Of a DNA stretch of 64,000 nt, positions 19,157 through 27,929 are shown piece by piece. The stretch covers positions 1,240,001-1,304,000 of the forward strand of contig JALJCQ010000022.1 in NCBI GenBank assembly GCA_023091665.1, in the 5' to 3' direction. The stretch is from Pythium myriotylum (Eukaryota; Oomycota; Peronosporomycetes; Pythiales; Pythiaceae). The notes under the pieces were generated by a model. The model was not told the origin of the DNA. It was given only the letters and a program-made list of their open reading frames with translations, and made no database searches. The translations under genes and the position numbers were made by a program. Numbering within the stretch: the stretch's first letter is position 1; each line of letters begins with the position of its first letter.

Positions 19157-20689
19157 ATGGCGCCGGTCGACGCGTGCACGGCGACGAGCCTGATCGCCGA
19201 GATCGATGCCTCGACCGTCGCGCTCATGATCACGTGTCAGACGACAGCCAACTACACGCTGCTGCCGCCCACGCAGCAACCGGACGAGGCCACCGTCAAG
19301 CGCATTTGCACCAACTGCACCGACTTCGTGGCCGCCGCCAACTCGACCGTGTTCCCGAGCTGCACGGTCTCCTTTAACAATGGCACAGACAACTCGAGCG
19401 ACACGTCGGCCGCGACGTTCTTCGCCAACCTCCTCCAGCCGTGTATGCCCAAGTCGAGCGGAGTGCCATCGCCGGCGCCCGTTGTTCTGATCACATCGGG
19501 TGGCTCCTCGACAAATATCGGACTCATCGTGGGCGTCGTCGCCGGTGTCGTGGCACTGGCTATCATCGTGTTCATTGCGTTTCGATGCGGCCAGCGCCGT
19601 CGCCGTCAAGAGAAATCCGTCGACGAGAACACGCAGGACAAAGACGTCGTCGAGCCGCCGCCCATCGATTACATCGGTCTTAACAAAACCCCGCGGCCGT
19701 CGCTGAGACGAACTGACCAGGAGAGCAGCACGAAATCGACAGAGCGATCATCCAACGACTCGGAAGTCCTGGCACTACGAATGCGAAGCAACTCACAGGG
19801 ACTGATGAATGATCCCTCGATCCTCACGGTTCGTATCCCATACGACGCGATCCGATTCGACGAGCTCGTGAGCCGCGGTAGCTATGGAGAAGTCTACCGA
19901 GGCTCTTACAAAGGTGAGACCGTCGCGATCAAGCAGCTTCTTCCGGAAAAGCGCAAGGATTTGTCGCAAATCAACGCGTTCATCAGCGAGATCAAGCTCA
20001 TGGCTAGCATGGAACACGCGCGCATCGTTCGGTTCATCGGCGTCTCCTGGACTTCGCTCAGTGATGCCTGTGTTATCGTCGAGTTCATGGAGAACGGAGA
20101 CCTCCGGTCAGTCCTCGCGAGATGGAACGACGAAAACGAGCGGCGGCCACAGGGGTTTGACTCGGACAAGATAAAGATCTCACTCTACATCGCTCACGCA
20201 CTCACTTACCTCCACTCGTTGCAGCCCGTGGTCCTTCACCGTGATCTCAAGTCGAAGAATATTCTTCTAAATGACGATTTCGACGCGAAGCTCACAGATT
20301 TTGGTGTCTCTCGCGAGCGTGCCGACTCGACAATGACAGCGGGCGTCGGATCTTCGCTTTGGATGGCACCAGAGGTTATGCTTGGGGAGCGCTACAACGA
20401 AAGTGCTGACGTGTTCTCGTTCGGCGTCGTCCTCTCTGAGCTCGACACGCAGAAACTGCCCTATTCCCACGCAAAGCAGCCTGGGACGGATCGTCCGCTT
20501 CCAGCAACTGCAATTCTCCAACTGGTCTCGCTCGGCCGACTGACAGTGGAATTCACGGAGCATGCTGACCCGGTTCTCGTTCAGCTAGGGCGAGATTGCG
20601 TGGCCCATGATCCAAATAATCGTCCAAATGCTGCCGAAGTGCTCCACCGAGTCCACCAAGTGATGTACAGAAAGTCGCCGTCATCCTAA
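19157..20689 (+). CDS. Elicitin-domain TKL receptor kinase
   Basis: A 510-residue protein. Ectodomain cysteines 7, 27, 51, 54, 69 and 96: C2-x23-C3 and C4-x14-C5 match elicitins, but C3 and C4 are two residues apart. Several N-x-S/T sequons are present. TM span at ~120-142 (NIGLIVGVVAGVVALAIIVFIAF) followed by RCGQRRRRQ. The kinase begins near residue 233: SRGSYGEV loop, VAIK, HRDLKSKN, DFG, WMAPE, DVFSFG, all intact. The ATG at 19157 (MAPVDAC) is preferred to 19127 because starts a few residues before the first Cys are the rule in this family; either way there is no signal peptide. Sequence is closest to the kinase at 8792. Confidence 0.85.
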   Translation: MAPVDACTATSLIAEIDASTVALMITCQTTANYTLLPPTQQPDEATVKRICTNCTDFVAAANSTVFPSCTVSFNNGTDNSSDTSAATFFANLLQPCMPKSSGVPSPAPVVLITSGGSSTNIGLIVGVVAGVVALAIIVFIAFRCGQRRRRQEKSVDENTQDKDVVEPPPIDYIGLNKTPRPSLRRTDQESSTKSTERSSNDSEVLALRMRSNSQGLMNDPSILTVRIPYDAIRFDELVSRGSYGEVYRGSYKGETVAIKQLLPEKRKDLSQINAFISEIKLMASMEHARIVRFIGVSWTSLSDACVIVEFMENGDLRSVLARWNDENERRPQGFDSDKIKISLYIAHALTYLHSLQPVVLHRDLKSKNILLNDDFDAKLTDFGVSRERADSTMTAGVGSSLWMAPEVMLGERYNESADVFSFGVVLSELDTQKLPYSHAKQPGTDRPLPATAILQLVSLGRLTVEFTEHADPVLVQLGRDCVAHDPNNRPNAAEVLHRVHQVMYRKSPSS

Positions 20690-20784
20690 CGAAATGCTGT
20701 TCTTATTCCACCAACACATAGCCTAGCGTCAAGTCCAATAACAAACAAACGTGAAGTACTTCTAGTAGCAATCCCACCAAGGAC

Positions 20785-22548
20785 CTAGATGAGTCCTGTG
20801 TAATGTCGATAGATGTGGTGCATCCGACGCAGCAGATCGTTCGCCGACGGACGCTGCCGAGGATCCAACGACACACACGCCAACCCCGTCTCCACCATGT
20901 CCGAGTCCGCACCGTCCGTGAATGCCACCGACAACCGACCCGCCGACACCATGTTCAACATCGCCATCTCCGGGATCTTCCGGTCCGTGCCCGGCTCCAC
21001 AGCGTGCGCGTACGGGAGCTTCTGCGTGTCCAGCTCCGACAGCACGACGCCGAACGAAAAGATATCGGCCTTCTCATCGTACCGCTCGCCGATCATCACC
21101 TCCGGAGCCATCCACATGCTCGAGCCCACGCCCGCCGTCATCGTCTTCTCGGCTCGCTCGCGAGACACGCCAAAGTCGGTCAGCTTGGCGTCCAGATCTC
21201 TCGTCAACAGCACGTTCTTCGACTTGAGATCGCGATGCATCACGGCCGGCTTGAGACCGTGCAAGTACGCGAGTCCGTGGACGATGTGGAGCGCGATCTT
21301 GACCTTGTCGGCGCTGAAGCCCGTGGGCTCGTTCATGGCGTCCGCGTGTGCCAGCATGGACCGCAGGTCGCCGCCATCCATGAACTCGGACACGATGCAG
21401 AGATCGGTGAGCGAGTCCCATGCGACGCCGATGAACCGTACGATGCGCTGGTGTCGTAGCGTGGTGAGCAGTTTGGCTTCTTCGAGGAACGACTCGATCT
21501 CTTTCATGTCTTTGCGTCGTGCTGGGAGCAGTCTTTTGATGGCGACCGTCTCGGAGTTGAAGGATCCACGTAAGACTTCTCCGAAGGCTCCTTGGCTGAG
21601 GATGTCGCCGATCATGATTTCTTCTAGCGGGATGCGCGCGTTTTGGATCTCTCGGTCGCTCCACAAGCCGATGGCACCGGCTCCTCCGTCGCTGGAATTG
21701 GTGTTGGAGTTGAACGATGCGGCGGCAGGACCAGTGGAGTTTGCGCCTGTTGCTGGAGACTTGATGTAGGTTCCTTGGGTCCCACGACTGTGGTCGTGAG
21801 AATTGTTAGTTGTACTAGTCGCCATCACCGCGTATGTCTCTGCTCCATCGTCTTTGGGTTTGTTCTTGTTTCTACCCACTCGGAAAGCGATGAAAGCCAC
21901 GAGCGCGACAACGATGACACCTCCTGCGATCAGGGCGATGACCAAACTCGAACTCATGCCACTACTGCCTGATTGAGCCGACGTGTTGTTCACCGATGGA
22001 CTTGTCGTCGTGGAGGAAGGTGCAAGAGACGTCGTCACCATTGGTGTCCACTCCACACTCGTCTCACTTGAACTCGATCCATTTCCTGGCGTCGACGAAG
22101 GCGCTGTCGTCGTGCCAGGAGCAGTTGTTGTTATTGTCACAGGCGAAGAAGTCGTCGTAGTCGTTGGAGGTGGTGGAGCAGATGTGGTCGTCGCTGGTGG
22201 GGGAGGAGGCGCCGGAGTGGTCGTCGCAGGTGGCGGGGCTGGGGTCGTCGTGGCCGGCGGAACCGTCGTCGTCGCAGGTGGAGTGGCCGAGCACCCGCTC
22301 TGGATGGGGTTGAGCACCTGAGCGTAGAGAGCGATCCCCCACGGGCTCTCGCACTCGCTGGGCTGCGCACCCTTGATGGCCTGGATCACTTTCTGGCATC
22401 GGCTGCTCGCACAGAGCTGCTTGATCTGGTCGTTCGTGGGCGCAGATGAGATCACGAAGAGACTGAAGCCGCCAGCGTCGCTCGAGCACGAGGCCGTGAG
22501 GCCTGTGGCAAAGCCCGCGTCAGTCGCAGACTCGGGGCAGCGGCCCAT
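20785..22548 (-). CDS. Elicitin-domain TKL receptor kinase, tandem copy A
   Basis: A 587-residue protein from MGRCPESATDAGF. Cysteines 4, 21, 46, 51, 66 and 86 give C3-x4-C4-x14-C5, the elicitin signature. A long stalk with PPATTT and APPP repeats follows, then a TM span (SLVIALIAGGVIVVALVAFIAF), a basic stop-transfer, a Gly/Ser/Asn linker and a kinase with SQGAFGEV, VAIK, HRDLKSKN, DFG, WMAPE and DIFSFG intact. The frame is open upstream to 22809, but that extension has no signal peptide or conservation. The cytoplasmic 971 bp (20805-21775) are identical to copy B at 22901-23871, whereas ectodomain and TM differ. Confidence 0.86.
   Translation of the reverse strand: MGRCPESATDAGFATGLTASCSSDAGGFSLFVISSAPTNDQIKQLCASSRCQKVIQAIKGAQPSECESPWGIALYAQVLNPIQSGCSATPPATTTVPPATTTPAPPPATTTPAPPPPPATTTSAPPPPTTTTTSSPVTITTTAPGTTTAPSSTPGNGSSSSETSVEWTPMVTTSLAPSSTTTSPSVNNTSAQSGSSGMSSSLVIALIAGGVIVVALVAFIAFRVGRNKNKPKDDGAETYAVMATSTTNNSHDHSRGTQGTYIKSPATGANSTGPAAASFNSNTNSSDGGAGAIGLWSDREIQNARIPLEEIMIGDILSQGAFGEVLRGSFNSETVAIKRLLPARRKDMKEIESFLEEAKLLTTLRHQRIVRFIGVAWDSLTDLCIVSEFMDGGDLRSMLAHADAMNEPTGFSADKVKIALHIVHGLAYLHGLKPAVMHRDLKSKNVLLTRDLDAKLTDFGVSRERAEKTMTAGVGSSMWMAPEVMIGERYDEKADIFSFGVVLSELDTQKLPYAHAVEPGTDRKIPEMAMLNMVSAGRLSVAFTDGADSDMVETGLACVSLDPRQRPSANDLLRRMHHIYRHYTGLI
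20805..21775 (-). repeat. 971-bp identical kinase segment, copy A
   Basis: Identical base for base, as far as I can read, to 22901-23871. It covers the whole kinase domain and the linker back to IKSPATGANSTG, and ends 16 bp beyond the stop-proximal codons. Sequence on both sides differs between the genes, which marks a conversion or recombination tract. Confidence 0.9.
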
Positions 22549-22883
22549 TATTGGCCTTGTGTCTTCAGATCGAGACGCCAAGTGAGACCGTGAGTCGGGA
22601 TGGCACTTACACCTGCAAGGCTCGTTTCTACTCCGGGGTAGGGGGTTTGAAGACATTGGGAACAGATGACCCTGGCTATGAACAGATAGTCGAAAAGATT
22701 GGTCTAGAGGTGATTCGCAAAACAGGGTGGTGGAACGTTGCAAGGGAACACTGACTGTAACCACCCCCAGACTCACAGGCGTGAAGCAATGTATTACACA
22801 TGCGTCCATGAATCCAATGCATCCTAATCTTCATTCGATGCCTTTTCCATTACAATACCCCAGATCGTCCATTACTCGCTGCA
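22549..22883. other. Intergenic between tandem receptor kinases
   Basis: About 335 bp; no ORF with support. It should contain the promoter of copy A (transcribed leftward) and the 3' end of copy B. Confidence 0.5.
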
Positions 22884-24713
22884 CTATTGCACCTTGTATC
22901 GTCGATAGATGTGGTGCATCCGACGCAGCAGATCGTTCGCCGACGGACGCTGCCGAGGATCCAACGACACACACGCCAACCCCGTCTCCACCATGTCCGA
23001 GTCCGCACCGTCCGTGAATGCCACCGACAACCGACCCGCCGACACCATGTTCAACATCGCCATCTCCGGGATCTTCCGGTCCGTGCCCGGCTCCACAGCG
23101 TGCGCGTACGGGAGCTTCTGCGTGTCCAGCTCCGACAGCACGACGCCGAACGAAAAGATATCGGCCTTCTCATCGTACCGCTCGCCGATCATCACCTCCG
23201 GAGCCATCCACATGCTCGAGCCCACGCCCGCCGTCATCGTCTTCTCGGCTCGCTCGCGAGACACGCCAAAGTCGGTCAGCTTGGCGTCCAGATCTCTCGT
23301 CAACAGCACGTTCTTCGACTTGAGATCGCGATGCATCACGGCCGGCTTGAGACCGTGCAAGTACGCGAGTCCGTGGACGATGTGGAGCGCGATCTTGACC
23401 TTGTCGGCGCTGAAGCCCGTGGGCTCGTTCATGGCGTCCGCGTGTGCCAGCATGGACCGCAGGTCGCCGCCATCCATGAACTCGGACACGATGCAGAGAT
23501 CGGTGAGCGAGTCCCATGCGACGCCGATGAACCGTACGATGCGCTGGTGTCGTAGCGTGGTGAGCAGTTTGGCTTCTTCGAGGAACGACTCGATCTCTTT
23601 CATGTCTTTGCGTCGTGCTGGGAGCAGTCTTTTGATGGCGACCGTCTCGGAGTTGAAGGATCCACGTAAGACTTCTCCGAAGGCTCCTTGGCTGAGGATG
23701 TCGCCGATCATGATTTCTTCTAGCGGGATGCGCGCGTTTTGGATCTCTCGGTCGCTCCACAAGCCGATGGCACCGGCTCCTCCGTCGCTGGAATTGGTGT
23801 TGGAGTTGAACGATGCGGCGGCAGGACCAGTGGAGTTTGCGCCTGTTGCTGGAGACTTGATGTAGGTTCCGCGCGTCCCGCGACTTCGGTTGTTGGAGTT
23901 ATTGGTGCGGCTAGCCGTCACCACTACGTAGGATGCTTCTTCTGGAGTTCGTTTCTTGTTTCTGCCCATGCGGAAGGCGACGAATGCCACGATTGTGACG
24001 AGAAGAACGCCGCCAACTACAAGGCCGATGATCAGATTCGAGCTCGTGCCGCTGCCAGACTGGGGCGTCGTGTTGATGGTCGAAGAGCTATTGCTGCTCG
24101 GACCTCCCGTTACTTGTGCTGGGGCCAGCGTATTAGTTGAGTTCACAGTCTGAGTTCCTTCACCCGATCCTGAAGATTGATGTGATGCCGAGCCTTCGCT
24201 TGAGCCTGTCCCTTGATTTAAGCTACCACTTGGGGACGAAGTTGTGCTGGCTGGCGACGTGGTCGTCGTCGTCGGCGACGTCGTGGTCGACGCCACAGAA
24301 GCCGCGGTCGTCGCTGGAGGAGCTGCTGTTGTCGTCGCAGGTGGAGCTGGCGTGGCCGCTGGCGTTGTTGGCGGCGGTGCGGGGGCAGGCGTCGTGGTCG
24401 CAGGTGGCGGCGCTGGCGTGGTCGTCGCCGGCGGTGTGGCTGAGCAGCCCGCCTGGATGGGGTTCAGGATGTCTTTGTAGATGTAAAAGTCCCATGCGGG
24501 CCCGCCCGTGTTGCACTCGGTGGGCTGCGCTCTCTTGATGGCCTGGATCACTTGCTGGCAGGACGAGCTCGCGCAGATTTTCTGGATCTGCGAGGCCGAG
24601 GGCGCGGCCGTGATCACGAAGAAGCTGTAGTTGTCGGCGTCGCGCGAGCACTGGTACTCGGCCGAGCTGATCGCGAAGACCGCATCGGAGAACGCCGTGC
24701 CGCAGGTCGGCAT
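22884..24713 (-). CDS. Elicitin-domain TKL receptor kinase, tandem copy B
   Basis: A 609-residue protein from MPTCGTAFSDAVF. Cysteines 4, 22, 47, 52, 67 and 90 (C3-x4-C4-x14-C5). The stalk is Pro/Ala/Thr-rich (PPATTTPAP repeats) and then Ser/Gly-rich. TM span NLIIGLVVGGVLLVTIVAFVAF, basic stop-transfer GRNKKR, then the linker and an intact kinase identical to copy A. The open frame upstream to 24974 includes a pyrimidine-rich TTCTTCCTTCCAG that looks like a splice acceptor, so an unseen first exon is possible, but I could not build an in-frame signal-peptide exon. C-termini differ (RRYKVQ here, RHYTGLI in copy A). Confidence 0.86.
   Translation of the reverse strand: MPTCGTAFSDAVFAISSAEYQCSRDADNYSFFVITAAPSASQIQKICASSSCQQVIQAIKRAQPTECNTGGPAWDFYIYKDILNPIQAGCSATPPATTTPAPPPATTTPAPAPPPTTPAATPAPPATTTAAPPATTAASVASTTTSPTTTTTSPASTTSSPSGSLNQGTGSSEGSASHQSSGSGEGTQTVNSTNTLAPAQVTGGPSSNSSSTINTTPQSGSGTSSNLIIGLVVGGVLLVTIVAFVAFRMGRNKKRTPEEASYVVVTASRTNNSNNRSRGTRGTYIKSPATGANSTGPAAASFNSNTNSSDGGAGAIGLWSDREIQNARIPLEEIMIGDILSQGAFGEVLRGSFNSETVAIKRLLPARRKDMKEIESFLEEAKLLTTLRHQRIVRFIGVAWDSLTDLCIVSEFMDGGDLRSMLAHADAMNEPTGFSADKVKIALHIVHGLAYLHGLKPAVMHRDLKSKNVLLTRDLDAKLTDFGVSRERAEKTMTAGVGSSMWMAPEVMIGERYDEKADIFSFGVVLSELDTQKLPYAHAVEPGTDRKIPEMAMLNMVSAGRLSVAFTDGADSDMVETGLACVSLDPRQRPSANDLLRRMHHIYRRYKVQ
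22901..23871 (-). repeat. 971-bp identical kinase segment, copy B
   Basis: Partner of 20805-21775. Identity begins at GTCGATAGATGTGG near the stop codon and ends at GATGTAGGTTCC in the juxtamembrane linker. Confidence 0.9.
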
Positions 24714-24948
24714 CGCGTGGACGGGCAGCGAACGGATGCGGAAATGTCTGGAAGGAAGAAAAAGCCCGGCCGGGGCAGTTGACGCGATACACCTACTTTT
24801 GTCGTGTGGGACTGTTTCTGCCCCACCAGCTGGCTTGACGCCCATCATCGATGAGTGACATATGGGTGAGTGATGGTCTGTTCGATTCCCAAAACACGGT
24901 ATGTTTGTACCCATTAGCACGCGTGTGTAACCTCTCGCGTAACCTTCT

Positions 24949-25437
24949 TCACGCGAGCGAGAGGAAGGCTGCAACGGCCGCGACCGCGAGCCTCGCGACG
25001 CGCACGCGTCTTGCGTGGCTCTTGGTGGGCGTCGGTGCTGTCGTCGTGGTCCTCGTGGCGTTTCTTGGCGTCGGCGTCACTGTGGACGCGGCTGGCGCGA
25101 CCGTGTCGACGGTCTCAGCTCGCGATGCTTCGGAGCCGTCGCTCTTGTGGGAGCCAGCAGAGATGCTCGCTGCTGGGAGCGACTTCTGGTTGCACGCGGC
25201 GTCGATCGGGTCGAGGATTTGCCTGTAGAGGTCCATTGACGAGCCGACCTGGCACTCGCTGGGCACGGCCGCGCGGATGGCCTTGAGGAGTTTCGAGCAG
25301 TTTGGGTTTGAGCAGATGCGCGCGATCTGCGGCGGCGTCGGCGGCGCGGAGATCGCTGCGAAAGAGAAGCCCGAGGCCGCAGCGCACGAGGACGCGTCGG
25401 CGACCGCTGTCGAGAACGCGCTTCCACAGAGCACCAT
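24949..25437 (-). CDS. Elicitin-like protein with C-terminal hydrophobic anchor, no kinase
   Basis: A 162-residue protein from MVLCGSAFSTAV. Cysteines 4, 18, 42, 47, 62 and 82 give C2-x23-C3-x4-C4-x14-C5, the canonical elicitin spacing. A Ser/Thr/Pro stalk leads to a terminal hydrophobic segment (RLAVAAVAAFLSLA) preceded by Arg residues and with no cytoplasmic tail, suggesting a GPI-attachment signal or a tail anchor. Elicitin-like proteins are often GPI-anchored. No N-terminal signal peptide is visible. It is divergently arranged with the receptor kinase at 25910, and the two share 472 bp of upstream sequence. Confidence 0.75.
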   Translation of the reverse strand: MVLCGSAFSTAVADASSCAAASGFSFAAISAPPTPPQIARICSNPNCSKLLKAIRAAVPSECQVGSSMDLYRQILDPIDAACNQKSLPAASISAGSHKSDGSEASRAETVDTVAPAASTVTPTPRNATRTTTTAPTPTKSHARRVRVARLAVAAVAAFLSLA

Positions 25438-25909
25438 TTGAGGGGGGCAAGACTGTCAAGTCGATGAGTGACAGACAGCCTTGACACGTGCGATGACATG
25501 GAACTGGACCTCTCGACGAACCAGATGATGCATATGTTCAGACGGTGGTATTTGGATGGGAGGTTTGCCATTGTTATTGTGGCTCGCTGCAGTGGGCTTT
25601 TGGAGATCTTGGAGATTGCTCTGCACGTTGCAGCCTTTGACCTCTGTGTGCATGGTCACACAAGACTCGAAGCTCCCGGTAGAATGCTTTGAGGGGAGCG
25701 GATTCGTCGTCTTGGTAATGCCATGTCCATCACAACGCAATTTTCGTTTGGGTTCAATCGAGTCCACGGCCCATCTCAGCTGGTTCAAGAATGAGCCCAA
25801 ACAGCAGAAACAGCAGTGCCAGCCGCTCCCAACAGTTCCACTCCATTCGTCAGGCTGGCTCTCGACTCACCGCAGCCAAAGCATCGATCCAGCATCGATC
25901 GTTTGAAGA
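25438..25909. promoter_or_regulatory. Divergent promoter region of an elicitin pair
   Basis: A 472-bp head-to-head interval between the kinase-less gene (-) and the receptor kinase (+). No gene. The ATG at 25910 is preceded by a short direct repeat, GCATCGATC. I see no clear initiator on the plus strand. Confidence 0.4.
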
Positions 25910-27589
25910 ATGGCGACCCCGAGCTTCATGAACCCACGGGCGGGCGCCAAGTGCGTCGCTAAACTCGAAGATGTGATCTTCGACGGCCCTGAGTTCGAGT
26001 GCGAAGGCGATTCAGGCTACTCGTTCTGGATGATCGAGACGCCGCCGACGGCCGCGGAGATCTCGGGCATCTGCACAAGCACGCGCTGCAAGACGTTGAT
26101 CGATGCGATGCGCAGCGTGGCGCCCACCGAGTGCGTCATGCGCGATGGCTTCTTCCTCTACGCCGAGATCCTCAACCCGATCATCCGGCAATGCGCGGCC
26201 TCCTCGCCGTCGAATTCAAGCGCCACCTCTTCGCCGTCGTCGTCAAACACCTCCACGGGTACGGGCGAATCTCCGGTCAATGCAAACTGGACTGTGCCGT
26301 CCGCCACGACACTGTCTCCTACTCCAGTGACAACAAAGCCACACACAACGGCACCGACCTCGGGATCCAGCAGCACGAGCTCCAGTGGCTCCGATTCGGG
26401 CCCACCAGTGTTTACAATTGTTGCGTGTGCAATTGGTGCCTTCATACTCGTCATGATCGTTCGGTTCATCCGACAGTACACCATGCGCGGACGGCGCGTT
26501 CAACGGAACCAGCATCTCGACTACGGCCACGAAGGAGAGTTCGATACAGCAGCTCCAACACGTGCCGCATACGCGGCTCTCAAAGCTGGAACTCCGATGG
26601 AACAATCCCCATCAGCGCCTACAGAATCCTCTCAGTCAAGTTCACTCTCGAGCGCTCCAACTCGCAACCTTCATGACTCACGTGTCGACCCATCTCAACT
26701 ACCGCTTCTCCTCGACCAAGAGATCACGGCTGTTCGTGTTCCCTTCGACAAGGTCACTCTGGGTGAGTGCATCAGCAGAGGCGGCTACGGGGAGGTGTAT
26801 CGGGGCAACTACAAGGAAGACGCCGTCGCCATCAAGAAACTGCTGCCTGAGCACCGTAAGAACGTGCGCCTGCTCAACTGCTTTCTCGGGGAAGTCAAGC
26901 TCATGGCATCCTTAGAGCATGAGCGGATCGTGAAGTTTGTCGGAGTTGCATGGGACTCAGTTTCCGATCTCTGTGTACTGTCCGAGCTTATGACTGGTGG
27001 AGATCTGCGATCTATGCTCGAGCGACTTGATGCAGCGAGCGCACCGCAGGGATTCGACCGAACCAAGCTCAAGATCGCACTCCATGTCGCCCACGCACTG
27101 ACGTACATGCACTCACTTGAAACGGTTGTGCTGCACCGCGACCTCAAGTCGAGCAATATCCTCCTAACTGAAGCGCTGGACGCCAAGGTCACAGACTTTG
27201 GTGTGTCGAGAGAACGCATCGACGCGACGATGACTCGAGGCGTCGGCACGTCGTTATGGATGGCGCCTGAGATAATGATGGGCGGGCGATATGACGAGAA
27301 AGCTGATGTCTTCTCCTTCGGAGTCGTGCTGTCGGAGCTCGACAGCAATAAGTTGCCTTACGGCAACCAGATCAATCTCGCGAACCCCAATATCGGGGAG
27401 ATTATGCAAAGGATTGCCCAAGGACGACTCATGGTCGAGTTCTCCTACGAGTCAGACCCAGATATTGTGGCTCTCGGTCGAGACTGTGTATCGATCGACC
27501 CGACAGAACGCCCGACAGCAGCCCAGGCACTTCACCGTATCCACCAGGTTCTGCGTCAGTACAACCAGCAATCGTACACGATTGTCTAG
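25910..27589 (+). CDS. Elicitin-domain TKL receptor kinase
   Basis: A 559-residue protein. Cysteines 15, 31, 55, 60, 75 and 95 give C2-x23-C3-x4-C4-x14-C5 exactly as in classical elicitins. Ser/Thr stalk; TM at about 165-187 (FTIVACAIGAFILVMIVRFI), juxtamembrane RNQHLDYGHEGEFDT, shared with the genes at 29925 and 31638. Kinase from about residue 275: SRGGYGEV, VAIK, HRDLKSSN, DFG, WMAPE, DVFSFG, all intact. No signal peptide (MATPSFMNPRAG). Positive charge on the C-terminal side of the TM supports an N-out, kinase-in topology. It belongs to the same subfamily as 31638. Confidence 0.88.
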   Translation: MATPSFMNPRAGAKCVAKLEDVIFDGPEFECEGDSGYSFWMIETPPTAAEISGICTSTRCKTLIDAMRSVAPTECVMRDGFFLYAEILNPIIRQCAASSPSNSSATSSPSSSNTSTGTGESPVNANWTVPSATTLSPTPVTTKPHTTAPTSGSSSTSSSGSDSGPPVFTIVACAIGAFILVMIVRFIRQYTMRGRRVQRNQHLDYGHEGEFDTAAPTRAAYAALKAGTPMEQSPSAPTESSQSSSLSSAPTRNLHDSRVDPSQLPLLLDQEITAVRVPFDKVTLGECISRGGYGEVYRGNYKEDAVAIKKLLPEHRKNVRLLNCFLGEVKLMASLEHERIVKFVGVAWDSVSDLCVLSELMTGGDLRSMLERLDAASAPQGFDRTKLKIALHVAHALTYMHSLETVVLHRDLKSSNILLTEALDAKVTDFGVSRERIDATMTRGVGTSLWMAPEIMMGGRYDEKADVFSFGVVLSELDSNKLPYGNQINLANPNIGEIMQRIAQGRLMVEFSYESDPDIVALGRDCVSIDPTERPTAAQALHRIHQVLRQYNQQSYTIV

Positions 27590-27929
27590 TTCAGTCCCTC
27601 CAATGACAACTTCACATCAAGTAAGATCCAGTGCCAACAGCACAGACACTCAAACCTGAACGGCTGAGTTCTTCTCGTCCTCGTTTGAATCAGGTTCCAA
27701 TCACATCCCCATCGGATCAATATCGCAGCCCGCATCCCCAACACATGTAGTGCTAAACAAAGCCCCGATTAATCTCACTTTTGTAGTATCCCAACTGTCG
27801 ACTAGACACGCCGCAGCCTGCGATGTACGCACTTATCCTATTCGCATGACTTGGTCGCAGGGAAGACTTTGTGGCACAAAGAGAGGCAGTTGTTGTTCGC
27901 GATTACCTGTCATCAGATCCACTCAATCC
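27590..27929. other. Intergenic, no gene seen
   Basis: The phosphatase frame is open through part of this stretch but carries no signal peptide or homology before 27930. It presumably holds the phosphatase promoter. Confidence 0.5.

Noticed and set aside
20803..21769. Long plus-strand ORFs opposite the kinase domains (also 22887-23865)
   Set aside because: Antisense shadows; identical in both places only because the kinase DNA is identical.
24714..24830. Possible 49-bp intron (GTAGGT...TTCCTTCCAG) providing a signal-peptide exon for the receptor at 22884
   Set aside because: Splicing leads into the wrong frame, and the upstream exon has no hydrophobic leader.
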